A stretch of 64,000 nucleotides of DNA from Trichuris trichiura (taxonomy: Eukaryota; Nematoda; Enoplea; Trichinellida; Trichuridae), in NCBI GenBank assembly GCA_037903355.1, contig JBAJFE010000004.1:310001-374000 (forward strand), read 5' to 3'. Made by a program: the position numbers and the translations under genes. Positions 38,013 to 48,200 of this stretch are shown here, one piece after another. Position 1 is the stretch's first letter. Each line of letters begins with the position of its first letter. Below the pieces are notes generated by a model. That model was not told the origin of the DNA. It worked only from the letters and a program-made list of their open reading frames with translations, and did no database searches.

Positions 38013-38110
38013 GAGGAGCGCATGTCAGTGCATTTTAATAGCAAATTTTTATTTGCACTTCAGCAAGCGTTTAATTGCTTTACAAAATAGAAAGAGCGGT
38101 TTGCGCGTTA
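38013..38110 (-). promoter_or_regulatory. Upstream block conserved between the two Fn1-repeat paralogues
   Basis: The 100 bp just upstream of the 852-aa gene closely match 45118-45215 upstream of the 600-aa paralogue. They share the near-palindromic core GCAAATTTTTATTTGC (38042-38057) and the following A/T-rich and G/A-rich blocks. Coding N-termini have diverged far more than this block, so it is a good candidate promoter. A TATA-like role for the AATAAAAAT stretch is inference. Confidence 0.5.
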
Positions 38111-40435
38111 CCACCCGCATTTCAATTGTTTCCGCAGAACCTACACTGTTTTCCCGCTGGGCGGCTGCTTGCATTTCTCTTTTCTCCATATTACGCGTAA
38201 CAGAGTTTTTACCTTGGTCACGAGGTTAGGCCGGATGACGCTCCCTTCAATGGGAAGCTTTCCCCCCAGCTCCCTACCTTCTCTTTGCTTTGTTCAGTTT
38301 TTTTGCTCACTACAGATTTCGAGGATAGTCGTACGCTAAGACAGATGTCTGGTCCCACAGCGTGTACTATTCAAACACTTTTATGAAGTATTATCGAGGA
38401 TTTTATGAATCATCGCCGTTGGAGCCCCAAATATTGGTCCCAGGCAGCCTAAGCCCAAGTCGAAATCTAATTTGAACCTACAGCTTTGTCATTGAAATCC
38501 GCCAGCAAAAAGGGAGCATCGAGTTGTCGTTGCTTCATTATTTCCTTAATTGCGTTTAAAGTGGGAAACTCCCACTCAGTCAAAGTAAAAATACTGAGAA
38601 GGGATTTGCACTCGGTTTGAAATGTAGTGACACGAATGTAAACGAAAAACAAGAGCAGAAACGCAATAACAGAACAAAACTGTGAATGAAATAATAAATA
38701 AGATGTGTAAACAAAGCTTTTTCGTATTCCCCTTTTTTTAGATTTGATGCGATTCGAGCAAAATCGAACTCGACACGGGAGGTGCAAATGAACGGAAATC
38801 TAGAAAAGGCTAAAGTAAGATAGCATACTCTAGCGTCACAGCAATGCTTCAAGTCCAATGGTACACTTTTGATATTTTAAAGTGAACGCGAATAGCGATA
38901 TAGCATTTGCAACAGCTGCACATATCATGCAGGCACCTCTTGATGGAAACCATTGATGACGTAGTGTCTAAACGGCTTTCCAAATTATGATATTCAGAAA
39001 TAGCTTATAGCTCACCAGGATTTTCAAATCGAGGGTTTTAATTATTTTTTGCATCTACCGTCTACGTTATATTTAGATTTTGTTAACTAGTTAATATACA
39101 CTTGCCGCATTACAGATTAGACTCTTCCCTGTCCCGGCTTTTGGTGCTGATGACTTCCCGTGGGTAGTAACGAACCCCAACATATACTAAGTCATTGCTT
39201 GCTCTTACGCGCCTCTAGGAAGGTCTAATTCATAAATAAGGAAGCATAACTCGAAGCTTAGAAATCTCCTCTCGATCCATCCTCAGCGGGAAGACAAGAA
39301 AGTGTCCCGTTTTTATTACCAAAATGCGCGTTGATACGTCAATTTAAGACCGCTGATGACGGGTCCCGTTTGGACCCGAAAGCCACGGAGAATTTAGTAA
39401 TAAAAGTTTTTCAACGGGACTCAAAATCCGTATAAAAAAAGAAGCAACCAATTGCGCGTTATGAAAACTTATAAACTCGTTACGAAACGCTACGCGTTTA
39501 GGCATTAATACAAGATGAAAAATGATGGCTGGTAGGCGTGTAGGGAGTCGATATATTCAAATAATACAACAGAGCAGCTATAGTAGCATTTTGTAATAAC
39601 AGTTACGGACTTGTGAACCTATTCTCGGAGTGATGAAATCAATGACGCAGATAGAAGCACATAGGTAAAAAGTCAGAGTATGTAAATCATGAAAGTTCTT
39701 AAACAACAAGGATGCAGAGTCGTTGGTCTTGATTTCATTGACAAGCTATTATTGCATGAGCTTTCGTTATTTAATCACTCTAACGTTACGTTGTCAACGA
39801 TAGCTACCATTAGTTGCATAGAGTCGTGTTCCTTTTAGTGTATACGAACTGACGTCTTCATTAGTCATTCTCAATGAGGTTGTCATTAAAAAACATAGGT
39901 TATTGCCATCCAGAATCTGCGCTACAAGAACAGCCGATCTAAAAATTGCAGAGTTCTCAGGAATTAAGAGATATATTGCGTCAGTGCTATAAATAAGTTG
40001 AACAAAGAAACAATAAGCGCTTTTCAAGCGGAATGCAGTAGCACAGCGCATAATTTCATCTCATTACCCAGAAACGGCTGGCGGTTCAAATCGTGGTTTG
40101 TTCGCCCGCAAATACTTTTATTTATACTCTTTAACAGCGGATCCTGAGACCACAGCAGCCACCAGCGGTGGATTTGGACGGTGAACGTGCATCGCATCTA
40201 CTTGCCAGAAGGCTGGCTCTGGCACTGTCAGTTTTTTAGGTGCACACTCCTTTGGAAAACTTTCATGTCAGTGGAATGAGTAGTTTCTTTCTGCAACTTA
40301 AAGTGTGAGGACATTTGCTGAACATGCTCTGCAGGCTAATACAAATTGATTTCATTAGTCAGTTATATTTTTCAGGTAAATAACATAACACTGAACTACT
40401 ACGTGAGTTGCACGTGACGAACTTTGCAATCATCA
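38111..40435. other. Non-coding spacer between the two copies of the accessory unit
   Basis: No supported gene. Minus-strand ORFs at 38467-38858 and 39794-40051 have no recognisable content. A copy of the hairpin motif described at 39341-39382 lies here, inside an imperfect inverted repeat (about 39303-39421). Confidence 0.4.
39341..39382. repeat. Copy 1 of a recurring hairpin motif (AATTTAAGACCGCTGA-GACGGG...CCCGAAAG)
   Basis: AATTTAAGACCGCTGATGA is followed by the stem GGGTCC/GGACCC and then GAAAG. The same arrangement recurs at 41915-41955 with a different stem and loop, and in diverged, inverted form at about 61462-61495 and 61868-61900. Stem changes preserve pairing (GGGTCC/GGACCC against GGGTC/GACCC), which suggests a folded RNA or DNA. 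Confidence 0.55.
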
Positions 40436-40437
40436 GT

Positions 40438-41560
40438 TTTTAGTACCTTTCAGCGAGGAGTGAGTTAGCATCTGCGGACTTAATCGAAGCTGCACTTTGA
40501 GCAACTACAGTGGAACCTCCAAACTTGACCACCTCTATATGCTGACCACCTGCCTAAGTTGACCGAATTTTGATCAGTTGGTTTGTCCTCACGTTAATAA
40601 GCGCACAAACAACCTCTATAAGTTGACAACCTCCGTAATTGGGAAGTTGACCGCTTTAGCCTGACGTACTATACGGACGCGTTGCTAGTTTGCTCTCTGT
40701 AAGTTGACCGGTCTGTTGAGTGGACAACTTACGGTGGTTCAAGTGCAATATATTTAGCTGAGCCACTTAGCCACTTATACTCACAGCCTCCCTATGTTGT
40801 CCAGTTTTCCCTAGTCTGTTGGGCGGACAACTTACAGAGGTCCAACTGTATTTTGCTGTCACAAATAGATGTGAGATAATGACGACTGCCATAAACAGAG
40901 ACGTTCGGTTGAAAGAGAAATGCGGAACACAGTTTAACAGAAGACGAGAGTTGGCGGTAGAGTTGTTGATGCATGCATTATACACGATCGCTTTGTAGCT
41001 CTGGGAACTTGCTTGCCTAGTTTTAATTCAACTTCCCCAGATGCAGCTTATCGGATGGGCGCATAACGTTGTCTGAAAAATCATTTTGCCAGCATGTTTT
41101 GGAAAATGTTGGAATATCAAAGATAGCAATGCGGAATACACAAGCATGTCAATAATGCACTACTACTACTAGTACAGCGAATGCATATTCAACCCAGATT
41201 CAGTTGAACATTATCCATACTTGGCAAAGAAATCAGCCGCAAGCAGATAGGATGTAGGCAATTTCACAACTAATTTCACCGTAGGCAGACCCATTCAGTC
41301 TTCCGTTCCTCATTTTGATCAGTGTTAAAAACTGGCGACCGTGATCTGAATGAGGGGTGTCATCAGAACAGGCAGAGCACTAGTAGCAAAGTGTATAGAC
41401 TGCCTGGAACTTATTCAGGGAAAGAAAGTGAAGAAAGAGAGTGCGTGCAGCGTCAACTTTTACAACGCTATAACGATGCTGTCAAATGCAGCAATCTGCG
41501 CGCTATCGCAGCTATAACTAATGCAGTGCTCGTAGAGACGTCTTCGTTCCCCTGAATTGT
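40438..41560 (+). pseudogene. Decayed duplicate of the PAN-PAN-TSP1 gene
   Basis: Nucleotide similarity to 33955-34745 runs the whole length. Examples are the acceptor TTTTTAG at 40438-40444, AGTTAGCATCTGCGGACTTA matching the PAN1 start, GAGATAATGACGACTGCC, TTTGTAGCTCTGGGAACTTG matching the intron 1 acceptor, GCATGTCAATAATGCACTAC and TCGTTCCCCTGAATTG at the end. In-frame stops (for example TGA in the PAN1 region, TAG at about 41169), small indels and a 341-bp element inserted at 40508-40848 show it is not functional. Confidence 0.8.
40508..40848. mobile_element. 341-bp TIR element inserted in the PAN/TSP1 pseudogene, TA target site
   Basis: The left end is CAGTGGAACCTCCAAACTTG; the reverse complement of the right end is CAGTTGGACCTCTGTAAGTT. 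The element is flanked on both sides by TA (40506-40507 and 40849-40850). Removing it, with one TA, restores alignment with the intact gene at about 34019-34022, so the insertion is exact. Ends starting CAGT.GAACCTC with a TA duplication resemble pogo/Tigger-type Tc1/mariner elements (from memory). No transposase ORF is present. The interior repeats the motif TAAGTTGACC several times, and a second right-end-like segment (about 40687-40745) lies inside, so the element may be nested or partly duplicated. Confidence 0.8.
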
Positions 41561-41914
41561 CCAGTAAAAATTATTTCTTGATAAAGTTGCGTATTTACAG
41601 TTGAGTTCATTTTTATAAATAATTAACACATATGGAACAAATGGGAAGCAAAAAATTACAGATTACATAAACAAACAAAATAAAATGGACAAATATGGAA
41701 CACGAAAAAACGGATACAAAAAACAGGAATTAACAATGGAAGAAAACATTCAAAGACAAATCAACAGACACAGCAAACACTACTCGCTATACGGAACACG
41801 AGATGAAGACAGCTGACAGACACAAAAACAACCACCAACAGAAAACTCTAAAACACCCGTTTTAAAACCATTATAAGCGATAGAAGGCTGAAGTCGCCCA
41901 CAAATTATATTCAT

Positions 41915-41955
41915 AATTTAAGACCGCTGAAGACGGGTCTCGGATGACCCGAAAG
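41915..41955. repeat. Copy 2 of the recurring hairpin motif
   Basis: AATTTAAGACCGCTGAAGA, then the stem CGGGTC/GACCCG around a TCGGAT loop, then AAAG. It differs from copy 1 (39341-39382) by one substitution in the 5' block, and in loop and stem length, with pairing kept. Confidence 0.55.
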
Positions 41956-42042
41956 CTCCGGCGTTGAAGATTTTATCGCACATTAGACGAGACTCTCTCC
42001 GTAACAAAACTATTTCAAGAGTTCATTTTAAGTATTATACTA

Positions 42043-42351
42043 ATGGTTGTAAGGTCTTCTACGGCTTTTCCCGTTTTTCGTTGTGCTGTTATCTGTAATT
42101 AAACTAAAACAACTGCTCTACCAACGGATGGATGAGCCGTTATTAAGAAAATGTACAGATATCAATACACTCAACTTTTTAATGTTCAAAGCGTTCCGAA
42201 AGCTCTGAACATTAAAAAGTTGAGTGTATTGATATCTGTACATTTTCTTAATAACGGCTCATCCATCCGTTGGTAGAGCAGTTGTTTTAGTTTAATTACA
42301 GATAACAGCACAAGGAAAAACGGGAAAAGCCGTAGAAGACCTTACAACCAT
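42043..42351. repeat. Near-perfect inverted repeat, two 146-bp arms with a 17-nt loop
   Basis: The arm 42043-42188 (starting ATGGTTGTAAGGTCTTCTAC) is the reverse complement of 42206-42351 (ending CCTTACAACCAT), with only about one mismatch noticed (near GTTTTTCGTTGTG / CACAAGGAAAAAC). The near-identity implies recent origin or gene conversion. Part of the arm (about 42090-42146) is related to 61927-61974, so the sequence belongs to a repeat family. Confidence 0.85.
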
Positions 42352-42390
42352 GAAAATACAGCCCGTTACAAAACACCCCGTTTTCAAGTA

Positions 42391-43282
42391 TTATACTAAT
42401 GTGTGAATTATTATTATATACGAAGCTAAATTTTGTCAACAGGTTTGCTGGGTTGTTGGGATTTTTGTTCGGCTGTACACTTCATTTTTTGCTTTATGAA
42501 CCTTAGAGCACTTTTCAGAGGGACGTTTTTTAATATCAGTAGTTACTGGAAACGGGGTAATATGTGCCTTTTGAAGCATACCAATGTATCCCACGTTCAT
42601 TCTTGTGATCACTGGATACGCGTTGTGTATTGCAGTGGTACACTTCATTATAAAAATGAAGCCTTAAGGCCTCATCGTCAACATGCCAAGCGATGACGTC
42701 GTTTTGACGCTAAAATTTGGCATAGGCGTTGGATCAAGCTGGGGTTGAAAGCTGAGTGTACTTAATGCAGCTTTCATCGTAACAGTAGGAGATGTCGTTG
42801 TCATAAAATGGCGTTTCTATTCAAGCACACGGTAAAGGATGCATGTTTTGCTTTCTTATTATGAAGATATGGTAATTCAGCCACGCTTAGTAACCTTTGA
42901 TTCGCTATAGCGAATGTCCTAACGTAGTGAGTGATTTCTGATAGTGGCAGGCGACTTACGCAAAAAGCTGCGCAGAATAAAAAATACATAAAAATAAGCA
43001 GGCCTAATTCCGTATACGTTCAACTGGTAATTGTACAAACCAGAAACTGCTGCAAAGGTTAAAAATATTACTGAATCACATTTGTTTCTTTGAAGGGTAG
43101 TATTAATAGCGAGAATAATTATAATAAAAAAGTCAAAGAACCTAATACTGCGCATTATTTAATGGCAAAAAATGCTAACAATTCACTGTGAAAATCAATA
43201 TCAAAAAAGAAGTTTGTTTCAGGTCTACAAGCGTCCATCCAGCTTCATCCGTATGTGTGAAACTTCAGGAAAGCGTGGAGCA
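42391..43282. other. Spacer between the pseudogene region and the second Fn1-repeat gene
   Basis: No supported gene. The left part continues the duplicated 3' flank of the PAN/TSP1 gene. It includes the 3' end of the 600-aa gene. Confidence 0.35.
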
Positions 43283-45085
43283 TTAAGGGTAGGCTTTTTT
43301 ACAAAAGAATTTGCGTTCGTTTTTTTCAAAATCATCACAGGTCATAACTCGGTTAAGTATTTTGCCGTCTGCTTGGCGACGGCATACGAGGACCATATTC
43401 TTTGGAAGTTGGACGTGACTGTTCAGAGGAGCAACAGATTTTGCGTATTCCAGATTTGCAACGCAGTGAGTAACGTCAACCATGGCTTTGGTTTCATCAC
43501 GGATACATTTCATCTTGTAGCTTAAGGGGCCGCTTGGGTCAGTTATCCACGATTCACCAAAGGTGAACTCTTTATCAATACCTGACACTTTAGCAACACA
43601 ACCTACGAGCCCGGCTCTGACACCCGATTCTGTTTTTTCGCATTCGTAAAGGAAGCCACCATCTCGATACCGTCTGCCAAAGTCAATCTCTTTGCCTGAC
43701 TTGTCCAGGCAAGCTACTACATCCATTTGAATACTTCCTTTCTTTGACGTGAAGCATTTGTACAAGAATGATCGCACTTGAACGGTTTGGCCTATTCTCA
43801 CTTGTTTGTCTTCAATTAAGCAGCCGTAAGGTTTATGCAGGCCAGCATCGCCCTCTTTAGCGCACATGAATATGAAGTTGTTCAAAGTAAACGTCTCTCC
43901 AAATTCAGCAATATCTTCGTTATCGCCAAAGCAGCCGACGATATCCAGTGTTATGCCGTTCTTAGTCTTGAAACAGGCATAAAGAAAGCCACCTTTTCGT
44001 CTCTTTTCTCCAATACGCATTTGCTTTTCGTCCAGAACACATTTAATTGGAGCCAAAACTACTGTGATATCGTTCAACTTTTTACATTTAAAAATAAAGT
44101 TTCCCTTTCGGTATGTTTCTCCGAAGTTCACATGTCTACCTGAATCGTCTTTACATCCTTCATTTTCTCCTCTTTCGTAGCCTCCATCGCATCCATGACT
44201 TCCGTGACCACCGTTACATCCACAAGATCCTTTGCCTCCATGGTTTCCTTTGCATCCATGAGAGAAATTGTCTTCGTAACTTATGTCAACACTGTTATGA
44301 CCTCCTTCCATGCCTGCGTAACCTCCTCCATAACCACCGATAATTCCGCTACCTCCAATTCCGCTATGGGGTCGTTTACCTTCATAATTTAGTTCAATAC
44401 TGCCATGGCCTCCGCTAATACCAGTATAACCTTCAGTACCTCTAGCGCTGCCATCATTCCTTCTTTGACCTCTACTACCTGCATACTTCAGTTCAATACT
44501 GCTACTACGTCGTTCAGTGCTTGTATGTCTTTCTCTGCTATCTTTAATGGTTTGCCTGCCTCCAATTTCGCTATGGTGTCGTTTATCTCCATAACTTAGT
44601 TCAGTACTGCCACGGTTTCCTCTAATACCGGTATAACCTTCTTCATGACGTTTAGTACCTCTGGCGCTGCCACCACTCTTTCTTTGACTTCCACTACTTC
44701 CATACTTAAATTCATAACTGCTACTACGTCGTTCAATGCTTGTATGGCTTTCTCCACTACTTTTAATGCTTTCCCTGAGTACAATTCCATTGCGGCCTTC
44801 ATCATCTCTGTACCTTATTACAGTATTGCTAACGCCTCGTTCGTTTTTTGTATAACCTCTATTACTTTCACGGCCTTCTTTAGTAGCTGCATAGGTTCCT
44901 CCGAAATTCTGTCTTCCTTGGGTCCTTTGTTGCGAAGTGGGCTGGAGGCTAAACGTGACAGTGCTTACTTTATTGGTGGTTTCTCGTGGGTAAGATGCTG
45001 CTAAGAAAAAAATGGCATGGAACACCAGAAACATGGAAAATTTCCTTTCCATCTTTGGTATCGTTAGCCTTCGCAGAATAGCCAC
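43283..45085 (-). CDS. Second secreted MIG-18-like Fn1-repeat protein (600 aa, single exon)
   Basis: Paralogue of the 852-aa protein, also without introns. An internal Met (codon 12, at 45052) precedes the signal peptide MERKFSMFLVFHAIFFLAAS, matching the arrangement in the paralogue. The N-terminal half has different degenerate repeats, with blocks such as ERRSSSYEFKYGSSGSQRK and GYTGI.G..GS.EL.YG, then a Gly/His/Cys-rich stretch (SHGCKGNHGGKGSCGCNGGH). The C-terminal part (about residues 310-600) aligns repeat by repeat with the paralogue: DSGRHVNFGETYRKGNFIFK, GEKRRKGGFLYAC, GCFGDNEDIAEFGETFTLNN, GRRYRDGGFLYECEKTESGV, KVSGIDKEFTFGESWITD and YKMKC. A secreted matrix or excretory-secretory role is inferred. 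Confidence 0.8.
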   Translation of the reverse strand: MAILRRLTIPKMERKFSMFLVFHAIFFLAASYPRETTNKVSTVTFSLQPTSQQRTQGRQNFGGTYAATKEGRESNRGYTKNERGVSNTVIRYRDDEGRNGIVLRESIKSSGESHTSIERRSSSYEFKYGSSGSQRKSGGSARGTKRHEEGYTGIRGNRGSTELSYGDKRHHSEIGGRQTIKDSRERHTSTERRSSSIELKYAGSRGQRRNDGSARGTEGYTGISGGHGSIELNYEGKRPHSGIGGSGIIGGYGGGYAGMEGGHNSVDISYEDNFSHGCKGNHGGKGSCGCNGGHGSHGCDGGYERGENEGCKDDSGRHVNFGETYRKGNFIFKCKKLNDITVVLAPIKCVLDEKQMRIGEKRRKGGFLYACFKTKNGITLDIVGCFGDNEDIAEFGETFTLNNFIFMCAKEGDAGLHKPYGCLIEDKQVRIGQTVQVRSFLYKCFTSKKGSIQMDVVACLDKSGKEIDFGRRYRDGGFLYECEKTESGVRAGLVGCVAKVSGIDKEFTFGESWITDPSGPLSYKMKCIRDETKAMVDVTHCVANLEYAKSVAPLNSHVQLPKNMVLVCRRQADGKILNRVMTCDDFEKNERKFFCKKAYP

Positions 45086-45117
45086 TTATCAATGCTTGCA
45101 GATGAAATGATATGCTT

Positions 45118-45215
45118 GGGAACGCATGCCGATGCATTTTAATAGCAAATTTTTATTTGCACTGCAGCAACTATTAAATTGTTTCAAAATGGAAAAAGCA
45201 GTTTGCTCATTATAC
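45118..45215 (-). promoter_or_regulatory. Upstream block shared with the 852-aa paralogue
   Basis: Matches 38013-38110 closely (TGCATTTTAATAGCAAATTT, then TTATTTGCACTGCAGCAACT). It lies at the same distance from the predicted start, and it carries the same near-palindromic AT core. Confidence 0.5.
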
Positions 45216-48200
45216 CACTCCCACTTCATTTCGCACTGTCGAAGTTTAATTTTCTCACTGCGTATGTTCATAGCTGTCATTAACACACTGGAATTGCTCA
45301 TCTTTTACGCCTTGCCGCGCGACAGTTTTCCCACTGACGGGTAAGCTTTTTTCCGCTTTCGCTTAGTTCATTTTCCATTTCAGGTGTTCACGTTTCTGAA
45401 ACTTATATGGACACAGAGGGCAGGCAGAATGTAAGGAGAGTCACACGTCAATTTTTGCAGGTTTTCTTAGCGACTGATATCAAGACATGCAGTATTCAAG
45501 TATATTTAACAGGACTTACTGAAAAGTGCCGTTGAAAACAGTGGCTGAGTTAATCGAGCGCGACTTAAACGTTTCTCTGAACTTTGACACCTTACGGCAC
45601 GTACGCTTTGGAGCTGATGTCGCAGTGCGTCACTGAGCCATCCCCCTTCATTACTTCGCTCATATTTTTGATGTAGTTCTATTCTAGGAAAGTTTTTCAT
45701 GCTTTTAGCAGCAAATTCAAACGAGCAGAAATTTTATAAGCCTGTCGATGGAAAGCTTTTTCCTTTCGTACTTCCTAGTGAACCAAATTCATTTTAGCCC
45801 AGTTGCCGTTTTAAAACCAATGTAATTAGTTGTATAAGCCCTGCTCGAACTATGTCAAAGCGATATGATCCAAGGGAAGCTACGGGTGAAACAATGCCTT
45901 AATCATCTTCGTATGATTAGAGTCAAAATGTTTCCATAATTGAAAACTATCAGCTGCTTAGTTAATCAATAGACACGCAATTACCTTTCAAATACTTTGA
46001 TGCTACAGAGCAGTTATTGGGCTGCTGTTTTTTGAAAGCAGTTTTCGGGCCGCAGCGGAATTGAATAGGACAGTTTTTTTGTCGTTGAGCAAAGAAAACA
46101 AAGCCGATCGATTTCGAGGTCTACCTTTGGCTTTCCAACGTCTTCTAACTAAAAACTTTAGTTATTTTGAATGCCCAATTTTCAGGTCAACTACCGGCTT
46201 GACATTTTTAAAGTCGGTCCCGTTGTTGAGCTGTCCAATTCATTGAATCAGCTCCGGGTTGATAAAGGGGATTTTACTGTCCACTTTGCTACATTGCCAA
46301 ATTTTTTGAAGTATAAATGTTCTGCCAATAGATTATAGAAGCTAGACTTTATTAATACTTTCCTGATGCATATTGAAGAACCTATATACCTCTTAACGTG
46401 TTCAGCATTCTGCAAAATGCTGCTAGATATTTGCATTAAAATTATCAGCAAGTATTGAAATGTGACGACGGATTGCCTTTGCTAACCAATAAACTACTTA
46501 CGTATGAATGAATACCTTATCAAGTTTGCCTGCTCATACGCTATGCTACAGTGCAGAGGCTTTGCCTGTTTATTAATAAGCTACCTGATTGTCTGACTAA
46601 GCGATGATAACGCAGCCATATTCATTTCAAAAATGTCATGCGTGAGCAGAACCTCCAACCAGCTTTAGGTGTGCCCTTTATGGGCGTAAAACATAACAGT
46701 CGTGCATCTGGTGTAGACTGATTCCATTAGCGCAAAATAAAATGCGTTGCTGGACGCTATGGCCTATTCGTAGGAAAGACTTAAGCTTATGTGCTCCTAG
46801 AACAGCTTTTAATAAACGCAAGTACTCAGGTTGTTCACCAAAATATGATTTAAGGTTGGAATGACCATTATATTCTCCTCCGCGGAAGCTTTAATTTTTC
46901 TTTCCTTTTTTGGAAAGTGAATCGTTTCCTTAAGCTCAACAGTTCAGCTGCGTGTCTCGTTAAAAATTTATAAAATCTCGGCAGTGATAGGATAACAGCG
47001 GCCTTTTCATTGTCAGCGTTATCTATGCCTGTATTGGAGGCTCAGTTTCTTGTCAAACGACGCCAGTCGCTTTGGGTGAGATGAATTGTCTTTAAGGACG
47101 AATGTCATGTTGCAACTCATGCATGACGTGTTATTTTTGAACTTTTAAACGCTCACGCTGCGTGAACAGTAATGCGTTAGGGAGTCGCCCGAAATAGCTA
47201 ACCGAATAACCATGGCGCAGACGTCACCTTCACCATAGGATTCCATCAAAACCAGGAGGACGATGAGCGCTTGATATCTTTTTTAACAAACAAAAGCTTC
47301 ATCATTTCATTCGCGCTTATCTCCGAGACCGACTAATCACCTGCTCCTGTATACTGAATGTAAACAAGTGAAAAAATAACCTTTTTTCAAAGCGGCTTTT
47401 TTAGTGTAATATAGGTATCATAAACGTGATGTAAATTGCGACGCTAGTCAATTGATCATTCTTGTAAAAATTTAAATATTATCATAGCTAGCAAGCAAGC
47501 AAGCGCTAACGCCTGATCAAAGCGACAAGTTTTTAACATGTTTGGGCGAAGTTAATTTTGGCGTGGAAGAAGCCCCATTCTGCTTACAGTAACAGCTAGT
47601 TCCCATCCGGGCCATTTTCCATTGCCCCTTAAGGAAAGTTTAGCAAGGTTTGATAGGATCCAGTAAAACAGGATCGCTTTAGAAATAAAACTCCATCAGT
47701 ATGCTCTCTCCAGCTGCAGCTGCTGATGATGAACTAGTCGTTCTTCTTTGTTCTGCTTCAACATCGTTTTGTTGTTAGTTATTTCGAAAGGATAACACAA
47801 TCCCTGGTTACGCGCGCGAAAACCGACCACAAAGAAGAGGGCAATAAAAAGCTTATCAACTGCTCCATTTGAAACGTCTGTTTCAACCACCTTTCTTTGT
47901 CAGCTCGTTGGCAACTCGCAAAGCTCGGTGTTGCGACGTCGGGCTCGTATTGAGGTTAAATATTTACACGTCAATAAGCGCTAACAGGAGCTTGCACGCA
48001 AAGCGAAGCAGTTTAGCAACCGAACAGAAGTAGTAGTTCCCACACCATCATTCATACTGTAGCAAGGTCGCGCGTCCAGACGCCTTAGATGATTGACGTA
48101 ATGATTTACGCCTTTGGCTTCTCTCGACGGGAGTCCCAAACATTCCAGCTGTCATCGCGAGCCATGATTAACCCACATGGAGCAGAAACAGTTTTTAGTG

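Larger units (their letters stand above)
41600..42390. mobile_element. Composite insertion containing a hairpin motif and a 146-bp-arm inverted repeat
   Basis: The 3' flank of the PAN/TSP1 pseudogene matches the intact gene's flank up to about 41600 and again from about 42393 (AATGTGTGAATTAT against the flank at 34815). The DNA between them is therefore extra. It contains an A-rich, T-poor tract (about 41636-41875), copy 2 of the hairpin motif (41915-41955), and the long inverted repeat at 42043-42351. Similar ends, AAAACACCCGTTTT (about 41850) and AAACACCCCGTTTT (about 42370), lie near its borders. No protein-coding capacity. Confidence 0.55.
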
